A stretch of DNA of 38,047 bases. Source: Sphingomonadaceae bacterium (lineage in GTDB: Bacteria; Pseudomonadota; Alphaproteobacteria; Sphingomonadales; Sphingomonadaceae). The DNA lies in NCBI GenBank assembly GCA_029268145.1, contig JAJUHA010000021.1, positions 1-38,047 on the forward strand, given 5' to 3'. Below are positions 6,628 to 14,809 of this stretch, piece by piece. A program made the position numbers and the translations under genes. Each line of letters starts with the position of its first letter. The stretch's first letter is position 1. The notes beneath the pieces are model-generated. The model had not been told where the DNA came from and did not search any database. It saw only the letters and a list, made by a program, of their open reading frames with translations.

Positions 6628-7568
6628 TGGCGCGACCGCCCGGCAGGACCGGCCGGGGCCGGCACGGCAGTCCGGCCTCCGGCTCCAGTCGCTCCCCCCG
6701 GCGCGCGCGGACGGGCGCGACCGCCCGCGGCACCGGGGCCGGCAGTGCCGCAGCCCGCACGCGCACGCGCAAGGGGCCCGGCGGCAGCGCGGCCGAGGCC
6801 AGCCGCCCCGACGCGCCGGAACGGATCGCCAAGGCGCTCGCCCGGGCCGGCGCTGGCTCGCGCCGGGACATCGAGCGGCTGATCGCCGCCGGCCGGGTCG
6901 CGATCGCCGGCACGCCGGTTGCGACTCCGGCAACGCGCATCACCACGCTCGAGGGGCTGACGATCGACGGGAGGCCGGTTGCCGCCGCCGAGCCCACCCG
7001 GCTCTTCCTCTTCCACAAGCCTGCCGGGTTCCTGACTGCGGCGCGCGATCCGGCCGGCCGCCCCACAATCTACGACATCCTGCCGCCGGGCGTGCCGCGG
7101 CTCATGCCCGTCGGCCGCCTCGACCTCATGACCGAGGGCCTCCTCCTGCTGACCAACGATGGCGCGCTCAAGCGCCGGCTCGAACTCCCCGCCAATGCCG
7201 TGGAGCGGGTCTATCGGGTCCGGGTGCTGGGCGCCGTGCGCGAGGCCGATCTCGAACGGCTCGCGCTCGGCCTCGAGGTCGAAGGCGTCCGCTATGGCCC
7301 GGTCCATGCCGAGATCGACCGCCGGGCCGCGCGCGACTCGGCCAATATCTGGCTCACCATGCGGCTTGCCGAAGGCAAGAACCGCGAGGTGCGCCGCCTG
7401 TGCGAGGCCCTGGGGCTCAGGGTGAGCCGCCTCATCCGCACCGCCTTCGGCCCCTTCGCGCTCGAGGGCCTGGCGCCGCGCGCGCTCGTGGAAGTGCCCG
7501 GAAGCGAGCTCGCCCGGCTGCTGCCGCGGCCGGCGCGTTCGCCCCGCCCGCCGCAGCCGGGGGCATGA
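6627..7568 (+). CDS. rluB: rRNA pseudouridine synthase (RsuA/RluB family)
   Basis: Converts uridine to pseudouridine in rRNA, probably 23S U2605 if it is a true RluB. After a low-complexity Arg/Gly/Ala/Ser-rich N terminus (residues 1-62) comes an S4 RNA-binding domain (about 63-120: 'RIAKALARAGAGSRRDIERLIAAGRVAIAG'). The catalytic domain follows, with the GRLD motif and active-site Asp166 in 'GRLDLMTEGLLLLTNDG' and the late 'AEGKNREVRRLCEALGL'. 313 residues. The start overlaps the lrp stop; the frame upstream belongs to the lrp shadow. The choice between RluB, RluE, RluF and RsuA is not certain from sequence alone. Confidence 0.85.
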   Translation: MARPPGRTGRGRHGSPASGSSRSPRRARTGATARGTGAGSAAARTRTRKGPGGSAAEASRPDAPERIAKALARAGAGSRRDIERLIAAGRVAIAGTPVATPATRITTLEGLTIDGRPVAAAEPTRLFLFHKPAGFLTAARDPAGRPTIYDILPPGVPRLMPVGRLDLMTEGLLLLTNDGALKRRLELPANAVERVYRVRVLGAVREADLERLALGLEVEGVRYGPVHAEIDRRAARDSANIWLTMRLAEGKNREVRRLCEALGLRVSRLIRTAFGPFALEGLAPRALVEVPGSELARLLPRPARSPRPPQPGA

Positions 7569-8104
7569 TCCGGATCATCGCCGGGCAGTGGCGGTCCCGG
7601 CGGATCGCCGCTCCCCCCGGCCAGGGCACCCGCCCCACTGCCGACCGGGTCCGCGAGACCCTCTTCGCCATGCTCGGCTCCCGGCTCGGCAGCCTCGAGG
7701 GCCTCGCCGTGCTCGACCTCTTCGCTGGCTCCGGCGCGCTCGCGCTCGAGGCGCTGTCGCGCGGGGCGGCAGAGGCGCTCCTCGTCGAGCGGGACGCAGC
7801 CGCCGCCGGGATCGCCGAGGCCAACATCGAGGCACTCGGCGCGCCCGCCGCCGTGCGGCGGCTCGATGCCACCCGCCTGCCGCCAGCCCCTCGCCCGTTT
7901 GACCTGGTGCTGCTCGACCCGCCCTATGCGCAGGGGCTCGCCGAGGCAGCGCTCGCCTCGGCGCGCGCCGGCGGCTGGATCGCGCCCTCGGCCTGGATCG
8001 CAGTCGAGACCGGCCGCGGCGAGACCGGGGCGCCGGAAGGCTTCGTCCCTGCCGCCAGCCGCGCCGTCGGCCCGGCGCGGCTCCTCCTCCTCCGCCCGGC
8101 CTGA
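7565..8104 (+). CDS. rsmD: 16S rRNA (guanine(966)-N(2))-methyltransferase
   Basis: SAM-dependent methyltransferase that modifies G966 of 16S rRNA in the small subunit. 179 residues, normal for RsmD. It begins 'MIRIIAGQWRSRRI' as in the family. The SAM-binding motif DLFAGSG is at 51-57 and the catalytic DPPY at 118-121. Its ATG overlaps the rluB stop (ATGA), coupling two rRNA-modification genes. Confidence 0.93.
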   Translation: MIRIIAGQWRSRRIAAPPGQGTRPTADRVRETLFAMLGSRLGSLEGLAVLDLFAGSGALALEALSRGAAEALLVERDAAAAGIAEANIEALGAPAAVRRLDATRLPPAPRPFDLVLLDPPYAQGLAEAALASARAGGWIAPSAWIAVETGRGETGAPEGFVPAASRAVGPARLLLLRPA

Positions 8105-8157
8105 ACCCGCCCCGCCCCCGGGCGCAGCAGGAGGCCCGCTTGCCCTTGCCCCCCGGG

Positions 8158-8172
8158 GTTCGCTATCCGTTC
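8158..8172 (+). promoter_or_regulatory. LexA (SOS) box before the helicase gene
   Basis: GTTC-GCTATCC-GTTC is an exact match to the alphaproteobacterial LexA operator GTTC-N7-GTTC. It ends 8 bases before the helicase ATG, in the only gap between rsmD and the helicase. A chance hit somewhere in 38 kb is possible; its position right at a DNA-repair gene favours a real site. Confidence 0.6.
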
Positions 8173-8180
8173 GCGGGCGC

Positions 8181-10460
8181 ATGGCGAGCCTCCCCCAGCC
8201 CGATCCGCCCTGGCTCGAGGGCCTCAACCCGCCCCAGCGCGCGGCCGCCACCACGCTCGAGGGGCCGATGCTGCTCCTCGCCGGTGCCGGCACCGGCAAG
8301 ACCCGCGCGCTCACGGCCCGGCTCGCCCAGATCCTCGCCACCCGCGCGGCCTGGCCGAGCCAGATCCTCGCCGTCACCTTCACCAACAAGGCCGCGCGCG
8401 AGATGCGCGAGCGGCTGCGCGCGCTCGTCGGCGATGCTGTCGAGGGCATGCCCTTCCTCGGCACCTTCCACGCGACGGCCGCGCGGATGCTCCGCCGCCA
8501 CGCCGGCCTCGTCGGGCTTACCGCCAGCTTCACCATCCTCGACCCCGACGATGTCGAACGGCTCCTGAAGCGGATCATCGGCGAGGCGGGGCTGGATGAG
8601 CGGCGCTGGCCGGCAAGGCAGCTCGCCGCCCTCCTCGACCGGTTCAAGAACGCAGGCAAGCTCCCCGCCGACCTCGACGCGGCCGACGCCCACGCCTTCG
8701 CCGACGGCCGCGCCGGCGAGCTCTACGCGCGCTACCAGGCCGAGCTGCGCGGGCTCGATGCCTGCGACTTCGGCGACCTCCTCCTCCACATGCTCGCCAT
8801 CTTCCGCACCCATGCGGACGTGAAGGCACAGTGGCAGGCCCGCTTCCGCCACATCCTCGTCGACGAGTTCCAGGACAGCAACGCCGCCCAGTATCGGTGG
8901 CTGCGCGCGCTTGCCGCACCCGCCGAGGGCGGCACGGCGACTCTGTGCTGCGTGGGCGACGACGACCAGTCGATCTACTCCTGGCGCGGCGCCGAGATCG
9001 GCAACATCCTCTCCTTCGCACAGGACTTTCCGGGCACGCGGGTCATCCGGCTCGAGCAGAACTACCGCTCGACCGGCCACATCCTCGGCGCGGCCAGCGC
9101 CGTCATCGCTCGCAACCGGGGCCGCATGGGCAAGACGCTGTGGACCGAGGCCCACGCCGGCGAGCCGGTCGCCGTGATCGGCGTGTGGGACGGGCCCGAG
9201 GAGGCGCGCCTCGTGGGCGAGCGGATCGAGCGGCTCCAGCGCGAGGGCGCGCCCCTCTCCGACATCGCCATCCTGGTGCGCGCCATGTTCCAGACCCGCG
9301 AGTTCGAGGACCGCTTCCTCCAGATCGGCCTCCCCTACCGGATTGTCGGCGGCTTCCGCTTCTACGAGCGCGCCGAGGTGCGCGACGCGCTCGCCTATCT
9401 GCGCGCCACCCTTGCGCCGGCCGACAGCCTCGCCTTCGAGCGGATCGCCAACACGCCGCGCCGGGGCCTGGGCGAGAAGTCGCTGGCCCGGCTTGCCGCC
9501 TTCGCCCGCACCGCGGGCCTTCCGCTGCAGACGGCGGCCGGCCAGCTGGCCGAGACCGACGAGCTTCCCGGGCCTGCGCGCAGCGGCCTGCGCGGGCTGG
9601 TGGCTGATCTCAGGCGCTGGCGCGCGCTTGCCCCCACGCTCAGGCCCCCGGCCCTCCTCGATCTCGTCCTCGACGAGAGCGGCTACCGCGCCATGCTGGA
9701 AGCCGACCGCTCGGTCGAGGCGTCGGGCCGGCTGGAGAATCTGAGGGAACTGGCCCGCGCCATGGAGGACTGGCCCGATGTCGAGAGCTTCCTCGAGCAT
9801 GTCGCGCTCGTCATGGACAATGACCGCGACGACGCGGGCGAGAAGGTCACGCTGATGACGCTCCACGCGGCGAAGGGCCTCGAGTTCGGCCATGTGTTCC
9901 TCCCCGGCTGGGAGGAGGGGGTGTTCCCCTCGCAGCGCGCGCTCGACGAGGGCGGGGAGGCGAGCCTCGAGGAGGAGCGGCGCCTTGCCTATGTCGGCCT
10001 CACCCGGGCCCGGCGGCGCGCGACCATCCTCCACGCCGCCAACCGCCGGGTCTATGGCCAGTGGACCTCCGCCATCCCCAGCCGCTTCGTCGCCGAGCTT
10101 CCCGACGCCCATGTGACCCGCGAGATGACGATGACCGGGGGCGCGAGCCTGTGGCGCGCTGCCATGATGGGGGAGGACGACCCCTTCGCCCATGTGGCGC
10201 GGGGCACCGGCCGCGGCCCCGGCTGGAGCCGCGCGTCAGCGCAACCCCAGCACGCCCGCACCATCGAGGGCCGGGTTCTGGCATCCACCGTGGGCGGCGC
10301 ACCCCGCACCGACATCGCGGTGGGCGCGCGCGTCTTTCACCAGAAATTCGGCCCCGGCACCGTCACTGCCAGGGACGGCAACAAGCTCGAAGTCGCCTTC
10401 GACCACGCCGGCACAAAGATGGTGCTGGACAGTTTCGTGCAGCCGGATGCCGCAGTCTAG
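8181..10460 (+). CDS. uvrD: UvrD/PcrA-type ATP-dependent DNA helicase
   Basis: Superfamily 1A 3'-5' helicase for nucleotide-excision or mismatch repair and replication-fork clearing. 759 residues. Visible motifs: Q motif 'GLNPPQRAA', Walker A AGAGTGKT (34-41), motif Ia 'VTFTNKAAREM', motif II 'VDEFQDSN', motif III 'GDDDQSIYSWRGA', motif IV 'LEQNYRS', motif V 'TLHAAKGLEF..VFLPGWEEGVFPSQRA', motif VI 'YVGLTRARR'. The end 'GARVFHQKFGPGTVTARDGNKLEVAFDHAGTKMVL' is the Tudor-like RNA-polymerase-binding tail of UvrD/PcrA. No clear Shine-Dalgarno precedes the ATG, and a LexA box does. Its TAG stop shares CTAG with the stop of the convergent gene. Confidence 0.93.
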   Translation: MASLPQPDPPWLEGLNPPQRAAATTLEGPMLLLAGAGTGKTRALTARLAQILATRAAWPSQILAVTFTNKAAREMRERLRALVGDAVEGMPFLGTFHATAARMLRRHAGLVGLTASFTILDPDDVERLLKRIIGEAGLDERRWPARQLAALLDRFKNAGKLPADLDAADAHAFADGRAGELYARYQAELRGLDACDFGDLLLHMLAIFRTHADVKAQWQARFRHILVDEFQDSNAAQYRWLRALAAPAEGGTATLCCVGDDDQSIYSWRGAEIGNILSFAQDFPGTRVIRLEQNYRSTGHILGAASAVIARNRGRMGKTLWTEAHAGEPVAVIGVWDGPEEARLVGERIERLQREGAPLSDIAILVRAMFQTREFEDRFLQIGLPYRIVGGFRFYERAEVRDALAYLRATLAPADSLAFERIANTPRRGLGEKSLARLAAFARTAGLPLQTAAGQLAETDELPGPARSGLRGLVADLRRWRALAPTLRPPALLDLVLDESGYRAMLEADRSVEASGRLENLRELARAMEDWPDVESFLEHVALVMDNDRDDAGEKVTLMTLHAAKGLEFGHVFLPGWEEGVFPSQRALDEGGEASLEEERRLAYVGLTRARRRATILHAANRRVYGQWTSAIPSRFVAELPDAHVTREMTMTGGASLWRAAMMGEDDPFAHVARGTGRGPGWSRASAQPQHARTIEGRVLASTVGGAPRTDIAVGARVFHQKFGPGTVTARDGNKLEVAFDHAGTKMVLDSFVQPDAAV

Positions 10461-11101
10461 AGTTTCAGATCTCGGAGCGGTTCGCAACGCACCAGCCGTT
10501 TGCCGAGATCGCCTAGAAGCTGCGCCCTGAACGCCTGCTGGGTCGGGCGCGACGCACTGGTCCAGCCGCCGAACGCCTTCCAGGCGGCAATGGCATCCTG
10601 CAGCAGCTGTCCCACTTCCTTGGCCTGTTCAGGACTCATCTCGCCACAAGGGCTGTTCCCGTCCCACAAGCGTGCAAGGAGCCAAGTCGCAATCACTGCG
10701 CGATGCGGCTCCAGTCCATCAAGGTCAGCGACCGAAAGCACACGTTCCGTCCGCCACATTTCTCCCCGGCGAACCCAGATCGAGAGCAGGATACTGCCGC
10801 CACTTCGGCCCACCTCGACATAGCCCAGATACTTGTCGCGGACCTCGTCGGGCGGATTGCGCGACGGGATCAGGGCGACATCACGCTCGAAGCGGATGCC
10901 TGCGTCCTGCCACCCCAGGAGATTGTCCTCGAGGCTCCCCTTGAGCCGCTTCGGCAGTTCGAGGTCCGGGTCCACCAGGAACAGGCCAACGATCGGAGCG
11001 GGCCGGCCGTGGGCTGCCATCGCGAGCCCGAGGGCGATCAAAAAGGCGAGCGCTGCAAGCGCGCCGCTAGCGGCACGTATCAATCGGGTTCGCAGAGACA
11101 T
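10457..11101 (-). CDS. Membrane-anchored protein of unknown function
   Basis: 214 residues. A single hydrophobic segment at about 10-31 ('ASGALAALAFLIALGLAMAAHG') follows a positively charged start, so the rest should lie in the periplasm. The main domain (about 35-214) contains 'VGLFLVDPDLELPKRLKGSLEDNLLGW' and 'EPHRAVIATWLLARLWDGNSPCGEMSPEQAKEVGQLLQDAIAAWKAFGGW'. I recognise no family. It is the last gene of a three-gene minus-strand operon and overlaps the preceding gene by 22 bases. ATG 11101 was chosen because a membrane anchor follows it; ATG 11179 in the same frame would overlap more. It ends tail-to-tail with the helicase gene, sharing CTAG. Confidence 0.65.
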   Translation of the reverse strand: MSLRTRLIRAASGALAALAFLIALGLAMAAHGRPAPIVGLFLVDPDLELPKRLKGSLEDNLLGWQDAGIRFERDVALIPSRNPPDEVRDKYLGYVEVGRSGGSILLSIWVRRGEMWRTERVLSVADLDGLEPHRAVIATWLLARLWDGNSPCGEMSPEQAKEVGQLLQDAIAAWKAFGGWTSASRPTQQAFRAQLLGDLGKRLVRCEPLRDLKL

Positions 11102-11718
11102 CTCACGGACCCGAGTGTCAAGGGATCGCCGGCGCTGCCGGGTAGCCGGAGCAGCCTCTGCACACCAATCGGCGTCCACGTATAACCCACGCGCACACTG
11201 TCGGTGCAGAGGTGCCCACGCACCGGCGAGGCAAAGGCAAAGCTGCGGTTCAGCCGCTTGTCGATTTCCGCGCCCCGATCGACCTTCAGCGGCAGGGGCT
11301 CCTCGTCGAGCCCTTGGTCATCATCCAGGGCACCGCCACGCCGCGCGACCTCGACCACGACGATCCGCGCATCGCGCGCGCCCCGGTTTGCAACGTGGAG
11401 ATTGAGGCCCTGGCTGTCGCAATCCGACGCAGTGACAAGAAGATCGGGTCGCGCCCTGAAGTTCAACCAGTCGGCCACGCTGAGCAATGCCGCCGCGGTG
11501 CCGATCCCCAGAATGGCGAGCCATTTGCCAAACTTGGTTTCAGGGAGATCGAGGACGAAACCCAGAGCGCGCCGCGCCCGCGCACCTAGCCCCTCGGGGC
11601 TGGCGGCACGCGCTGCACAAGCGGCGCAGAGGGCCGCTCCGACCGGCATCGGGTCGCCGCATTCCGGGCAAGGGACAAAGGCCGAGGGGAAGGCTCCGTC
11701 GACCTGCTTGTCATTCAC
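11080..11718 (-). CDS. Zinc-ribbon membrane protein of unknown function
   Basis: 212 residues. The N terminus has a double-CxxC zinc ribbon ('CPECGDPMPVGAALCAAC', about 17-34), a linker, and one membrane helix at about 67-86 ('WLAILGIGTAAALLSVADWL'). A C-terminal domain of about 125 residues follows, with 'LNLHVANRGARDARIVVVEVARRG', which looks like a beta-sandwich and carries several cysteines. The ribbon should face the cytoplasm and the C-terminal domain the periplasm. A GTG start (11718) overlaps the previous gene's stop (GTGAATGA), so translation is coupled. Middle gene of the unknown three-gene operon; no specific family recognised. Confidence 0.7.
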   Translation of the reverse strand: MNDKQVDGAFPSAFVPCPECGDPMPVGAALCAACAARAASPEGLGARARRALGFVLDLPETKFGKWLAILGIGTAAALLSVADWLNFRARPDLLVTASDCDSQGLNLHVANRGARDARIVVVEVARRGGALDDDQGLDEEPLPLKVDRGAEIDKRLNRSFAFASPVRGHLCTDSVRVGYTWTPIGVQRLLRLPGSAGDPLTLGSVRCLCEPD

Positions 11719-12868
11719 GGGAGCGCACCACTTCCAACCGGACCTGAACAGGCACGTTGGGCATTACAGGGGCCCCCACCAGCAAGACGACCGCTCCAGG
11801 TCTGGCGAACGTCATGGCAAGATCAGGGTTGCTCTCCGAACGCTGGCGGCCGTTGGCGCCACCTCTCGATATGAGCGGAAGAAGCCCAAGCGGAGTTTCG
11901 GCGAGCACCGCAAGTAGTGGCGTCGGTGTGCCAGCAGCCTCCACTCTTACCCGCTCACCGGCGTTGCCGGAAACGGTGAACAGCCGGTAGACGACCGGCA
12001 GGCCTTCCGCGACCGGGGCACGGGCGTCGGCCATGGAGAGGGTGATCGTAACATCGGTGAGCGGTGGCGGGTTGGCGGGCGGGGGCTCGAGCGCGCGCAC
12101 CGCGAGCTCGTAGGTGCCGCCGTTGCCGTTGTTGTCGCCGATCTCGATGATGACATCGCCAGCCTTGGGCGCCGTAAAGCTGAGGGCCGAGTTGAGGCGA
12201 TCCCAGCCGTCATCGTCCTGCGCCAGCGGTGCCGCACGGCTGGTCAATGCCGGGTCCCGCACCCAGAGGATCGTGTCGAAGGCGTCGCTGCGCGCGGTCA
12301 CCAGATAGCTGCGGCCGGCCTCGACCGGCAGCCGCCACCGGTCCTTCAACGTTATCGACATGTCCGGCTCGGGCTTGATAGTGCCGCGCCTGGTCTCGCC
12401 GGCCCGGATCGGTTGCGAGGGCGCTTCCGCCAGCGGCTTCTCATCCGTCTGGCGCACCAGCAGCGTGAATGGCCCGGCGAGAGCTTCGGACTTCACCACC
12501 ACCAGCCAGCGCCCGGGCTCGAGAAACCTGTCGAGCTGGGGGTTGAGGCTGCGCGGGCCATCGAGATTCTCGTCGACCTTGACGAGTCGGCCACCCTCCT
12601 CCCCGCACAGCTCGACCGCGGGGTCGAACTCGCTGCCCTCCACATCGATGCGGACGCCGGTTGCCGCCTTGACGTCGAGCGCCCAGACTGCGGTCTCCGA
12701 CGAGGCCTTGAGTTCCCCCCGGCGGCCCTCGATCCGGTCCTTCGCCTTGGGGTCCAGCGCGATCACGCGATCGGGCGCGAGGTTGGCGCTTCGACCCGAG
12801 CACTCCTCGACCTGGGCAGACGCGGCGCCTGCGGACACCAGCGCGACCAGCAAGACGATCCTGCGCAT
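11711..12868 (-). CDS. Secreted protein with PPC-like beta-sandwich domains
   Basis: 385 residues with a signal peptide (1-18, ending ASA). It has three repeats resembling bacterial pre-peptidase C-terminal (PPC) domains: about 45-140 ('VWALDVKAATGVRIDVEGSEFDPAVEL...GRWLVVV'), about 152-262 ('RWRLPVEAGRSYLVTARSDAFDTILWV...QDDDGWDRLNSALSFTAPKAGDVIIEIGDNNGNGGTYELAV', the clearest) and a divergent one at about 275-385. No catalytic domain is attached, which is unusual since PPC domains normally accompany proteases or other enzymes. First gene of the operon; likely periplasmic or exported and possibly a partner of the two anchored proteins encoded after it. Confidence 0.75.
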   Translation of the reverse strand: MRRIVLLVALVSAGAASAQVEECSGRSANLAPDRVIALDPKAKDRIEGRRGELKASSETAVWALDVKAATGVRIDVEGSEFDPAVELCGEEGGRLVKVDENLDGPRSLNPQLDRFLEPGRWLVVVKSEALAGPFTLLVRQTDEKPLAEAPSQPIRAGETRRGTIKPEPDMSITLKDRWRLPVEAGRSYLVTARSDAFDTILWVRDPALTSRAAPLAQDDDGWDRLNSALSFTAPKAGDVIIEIGDNNGNGGTYELAVRALEPPPANPPPLTDVTITLSMADARAPVAEGLPVVYRLFTVSGNAGERVRVEAAGTPTPLLAVLAETPLGLLPLISRGGANGRQRSESNPDLAMTFARPGAVVLLVGAPVMPNVPVQVRLEVVRSRE

Positions 12869-12938
12869 GCCCCCCTCCCTTGCCCCTCGTTAACCTGCCA
12901 TGATTGACATGCCGGGGCAAGGCACCGAGGAGCGCCGC

Positions 12939-13694
12939 ATGGCGACTCAGTCGGTCGAGGGGCTGGTCGCGCTGGTCACTGGCGCGGCGTCGGGCATGGG
13001 GGCGGCAACCGCGCGCCTGTTCGCCGAAGGCGGCGCCTTTGTCGCGCTCGCCGACATCAACGCCGACGGCATCTCCGAGCTTGCCTGGCAGCTCGGCGCG
13101 CGCGTGCTCGCCTTCCCGCTCGATGTCGCCGACGCGGACGCCATCACCCGCGTCGTCGGCGAGATCGGCGCCTGGCGCGGCCGGATCGACGCGCTGGTCA
13201 ACAATGCCGGAATCGCCGGCTTCGCCCCGATCGACTCACCCGACTATGACGCCCTCTTCGCCCGCATCCTCAACGTCAACCTCGTCGCCCACCAGCGCAT
13301 CATCCGCGCTGCCCTCCCCTTTCTGCGCCGGTCCGCCCACCCGCGCATCGTCAACATCGCCTCCACCGAAGCGCTCGGCGCCACCGCGCTCGACAGCGCC
13401 TACTGCGCCGCCAAGGCCGGAGTGACCGGCCTCACGCGCGCGCTCGCCGTCGAGCTCGGCAAGGAGGGGATGACGGTCAACGCCATCTGCCCCGGCCCGA
13501 TCGAGACCGGGATGACCGCCGCCATCCCCGCGGAGGACAAGGCGACCTACGCGAAGCGCCGCACGGCGCTCAGGCGCTACGGCCGGCCCGAGGAGGTCGC
13601 CCACATGACGGTCGCGCTCTGCCAGCCGGGCGCTTCCTACGTGACGGGCGCGACCATCCCGGTCGATGGCGGCCTCATGGCCCGGAACGCCTGA
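12939..13694 (+). CDS. Short-chain dehydrogenase/reductase (SDR)
   Basis: NAD(P)-dependent oxidoreductase of the classical SDR family, 251 residues. Cofactor motif TGxxxGxG is 'TGAASGMG' (about 14-21). The structural NNAG is in 'ALVNNAGIAG'. Catalytic Ser is in 'VNIASTEALG' and the YxxxK is 'YCAAK', followed by 'GLTRALAVELGKEGMTVNAICPGPIETGM'. The acidic residue in 'ALADIN' after the second strand points to NAD(H) preference. ATG 12939 follows a GAGGAG Shine-Dalgarno (12927-12932); an earlier in-frame ATG (12900) lacks one. It is divergent from the PPC gene and convergent with cobS. The substrate is unknown. Confidence 0.92.
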   Translation: MATQSVEGLVALVTGAASGMGAATARLFAEGGAFVALADINADGISELAWQLGARVLAFPLDVADADAITRVVGEIGAWRGRIDALVNNAGIAGFAPIDSPDYDALFARILNVNLVAHQRIIRAALPFLRRSAHPRIVNIASTEALGATALDSAYCAAKAGVTGLTRALAVELGKEGMTVNAICPGPIETGMTAAIPAEDKATYAKRRTALRRYGRPEEVAHMTVALCQPGASYVTGATIPVDGGLMARNA

Positions 13695-13712
13695 GGCGCC
13701 GGCCGGCAGGGG

Positions 13713-14726
13713 CTAGCGGCGCGCCTTCGAAACCACGCTTTCGGGCAGGTCCTCACCGAACACGCGCTGATAATATTCGGCAATCAGTGGCCGCTCGGCC
13801 TCGTCGCAGCGGTTGAGAAACGAGACCCGGAAGGCGAAGCCGACATTGCCGAAGATCTCGGCATTCTGCGCCCAGGTGATGACGGTGCGCGGGCTCATCA
13901 CCGTCGAGATGTCGCCGGCGATGAAGCCAGCGCGCGTCATGTCGGCCACCTTCACCATGTTGGCAACCGTCCGGCGGCCTTCGGGCGTGTCCATGGCGGG
14001 CATCTTGGCCAGCACGATCCGCGCCTCGGTCTCGGGCGGGAGATAGTTGAGCGTGGTCACGATCGACCAGCGGTCCATCTGGCCCTGGTTGATCTGCTGG
14101 GTGCCATGGTAGAGGCCCGAGGTGTCGCCAAGGCCGACCGTGTTGGCAGTCGCGAACAGGCGGAACCACCTGTGCGGGCGGATGACCCGGTTCTGGTCGA
14201 GGAGGGTGAGCTTCCCCTCCACTTCGAGCACCCGCTGGATCACGAACATCACGTCCGGTCGGCCGGCGTCATATTCGTCGAAGACGAGCGCGGTCGGGGT
14301 CTGCAGCGCCCAGGGCAGGAGGCCCTCGCGGAACTCGGTGACCTGCTTGCCATCGCGCAGGACGATCGCGTCCTTGCCGACGAGATCGATCCGGCTGATG
14401 TGGCTGTCGAGGTTGATGCGGATGCACGGCCAGTTGAGGCGCGCTGCCACCTGCTCGATGTGGGTCGACTTGCCCGTGCCGTGATAGCCCTGGATCATCA
14501 CCCGCCGGTTGAAGGCGAAGCCGGCGAGGATCGCCATGGTCGTCTCGGGGTCGAACACATAGGCCGGGTCGAGGTCGGGCACCCGCTCGTCGGCTTCCGA
14601 GAAGGCCGGCACCTTGAGGTCGAGATCGACACCGAAGGTCGCGCGCGCGTCGACGAAGGTGTCGGGCGCGTCGAGCCGGGTGCGGCCGTGGCGGTCGGTG
14701 TCGGCGGAGAGGTTGAGGACGGACAT
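13713..14726 (-). CDS. cobS: Cobaltochelatase subunit CobS (AAA+ ATPase)
   Basis: MoxR-type AAA+ subunit of the aerobic CobNST cobaltochelatase, which inserts cobalt into hydrogenobyrinic acid a,c-diamide. 337 residues, normal length. The N terminus '[22 protein letters not shown]' is typical. Walker A is GYHGTGKS (80-87), Walker B 'ALVFDEYD', sensor '[31 protein letters not shown]'. The much longer frame running upstream is a shadow of the MFS gene and was trimmed. cobT, its obligate partner, usually adjacent, is not beside it or anywhere in this window. It lies 83 bases downstream of, and co-directional with, the MFS/chelatase-like/TonB-receptor genes; a shared transcript is possible. Confidence 0.92.
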   Translation of the reverse strand: MSVLNLSADTDRHGRTRLDAPDTFVDARATFGVDLDLKVPAFSEADERVPDLDPAYVFDPETTMAILAGFAFNRRVMIQGYHGTGKSTHIEQVAARLNWPCIRINLDSHISRIDLVGKDAIVLRDGKQVTEFREGLLPWALQTPTALVFDEYDAGRPDVMFVIQRVLEVEGKLTLLDQNRVIRPHRWFRLFATANTVGLGDTSGLYHGTQQINQGQMDRWSIVTTLNYLPPETEARIVLAKMPAMDTPEGRRTVANMVKVADMTRAGFIAGDISTVMSPRTVITWAQNAEIFGNVGFAFRVSFLNRCDEAERPLIAEYYQRVFGEDLPESVVSKARR

Positions 14727-14809
14727 GACGCTGGCGCGCGTAGGCCGATGGGGGTGGCCTTGCAAGCGGCACGGGGTCACCCGCGCGGGGTGGAGGGCTA
14801 TGGGAAGTG

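Noticed and set aside
14737-14765. TTGCAA-N17-TACGCG as a promoter for cobS
   Set aside because: The -10 is poor and the leader would be only a few bases; kept as a possibility only for an independent cobS transcript.
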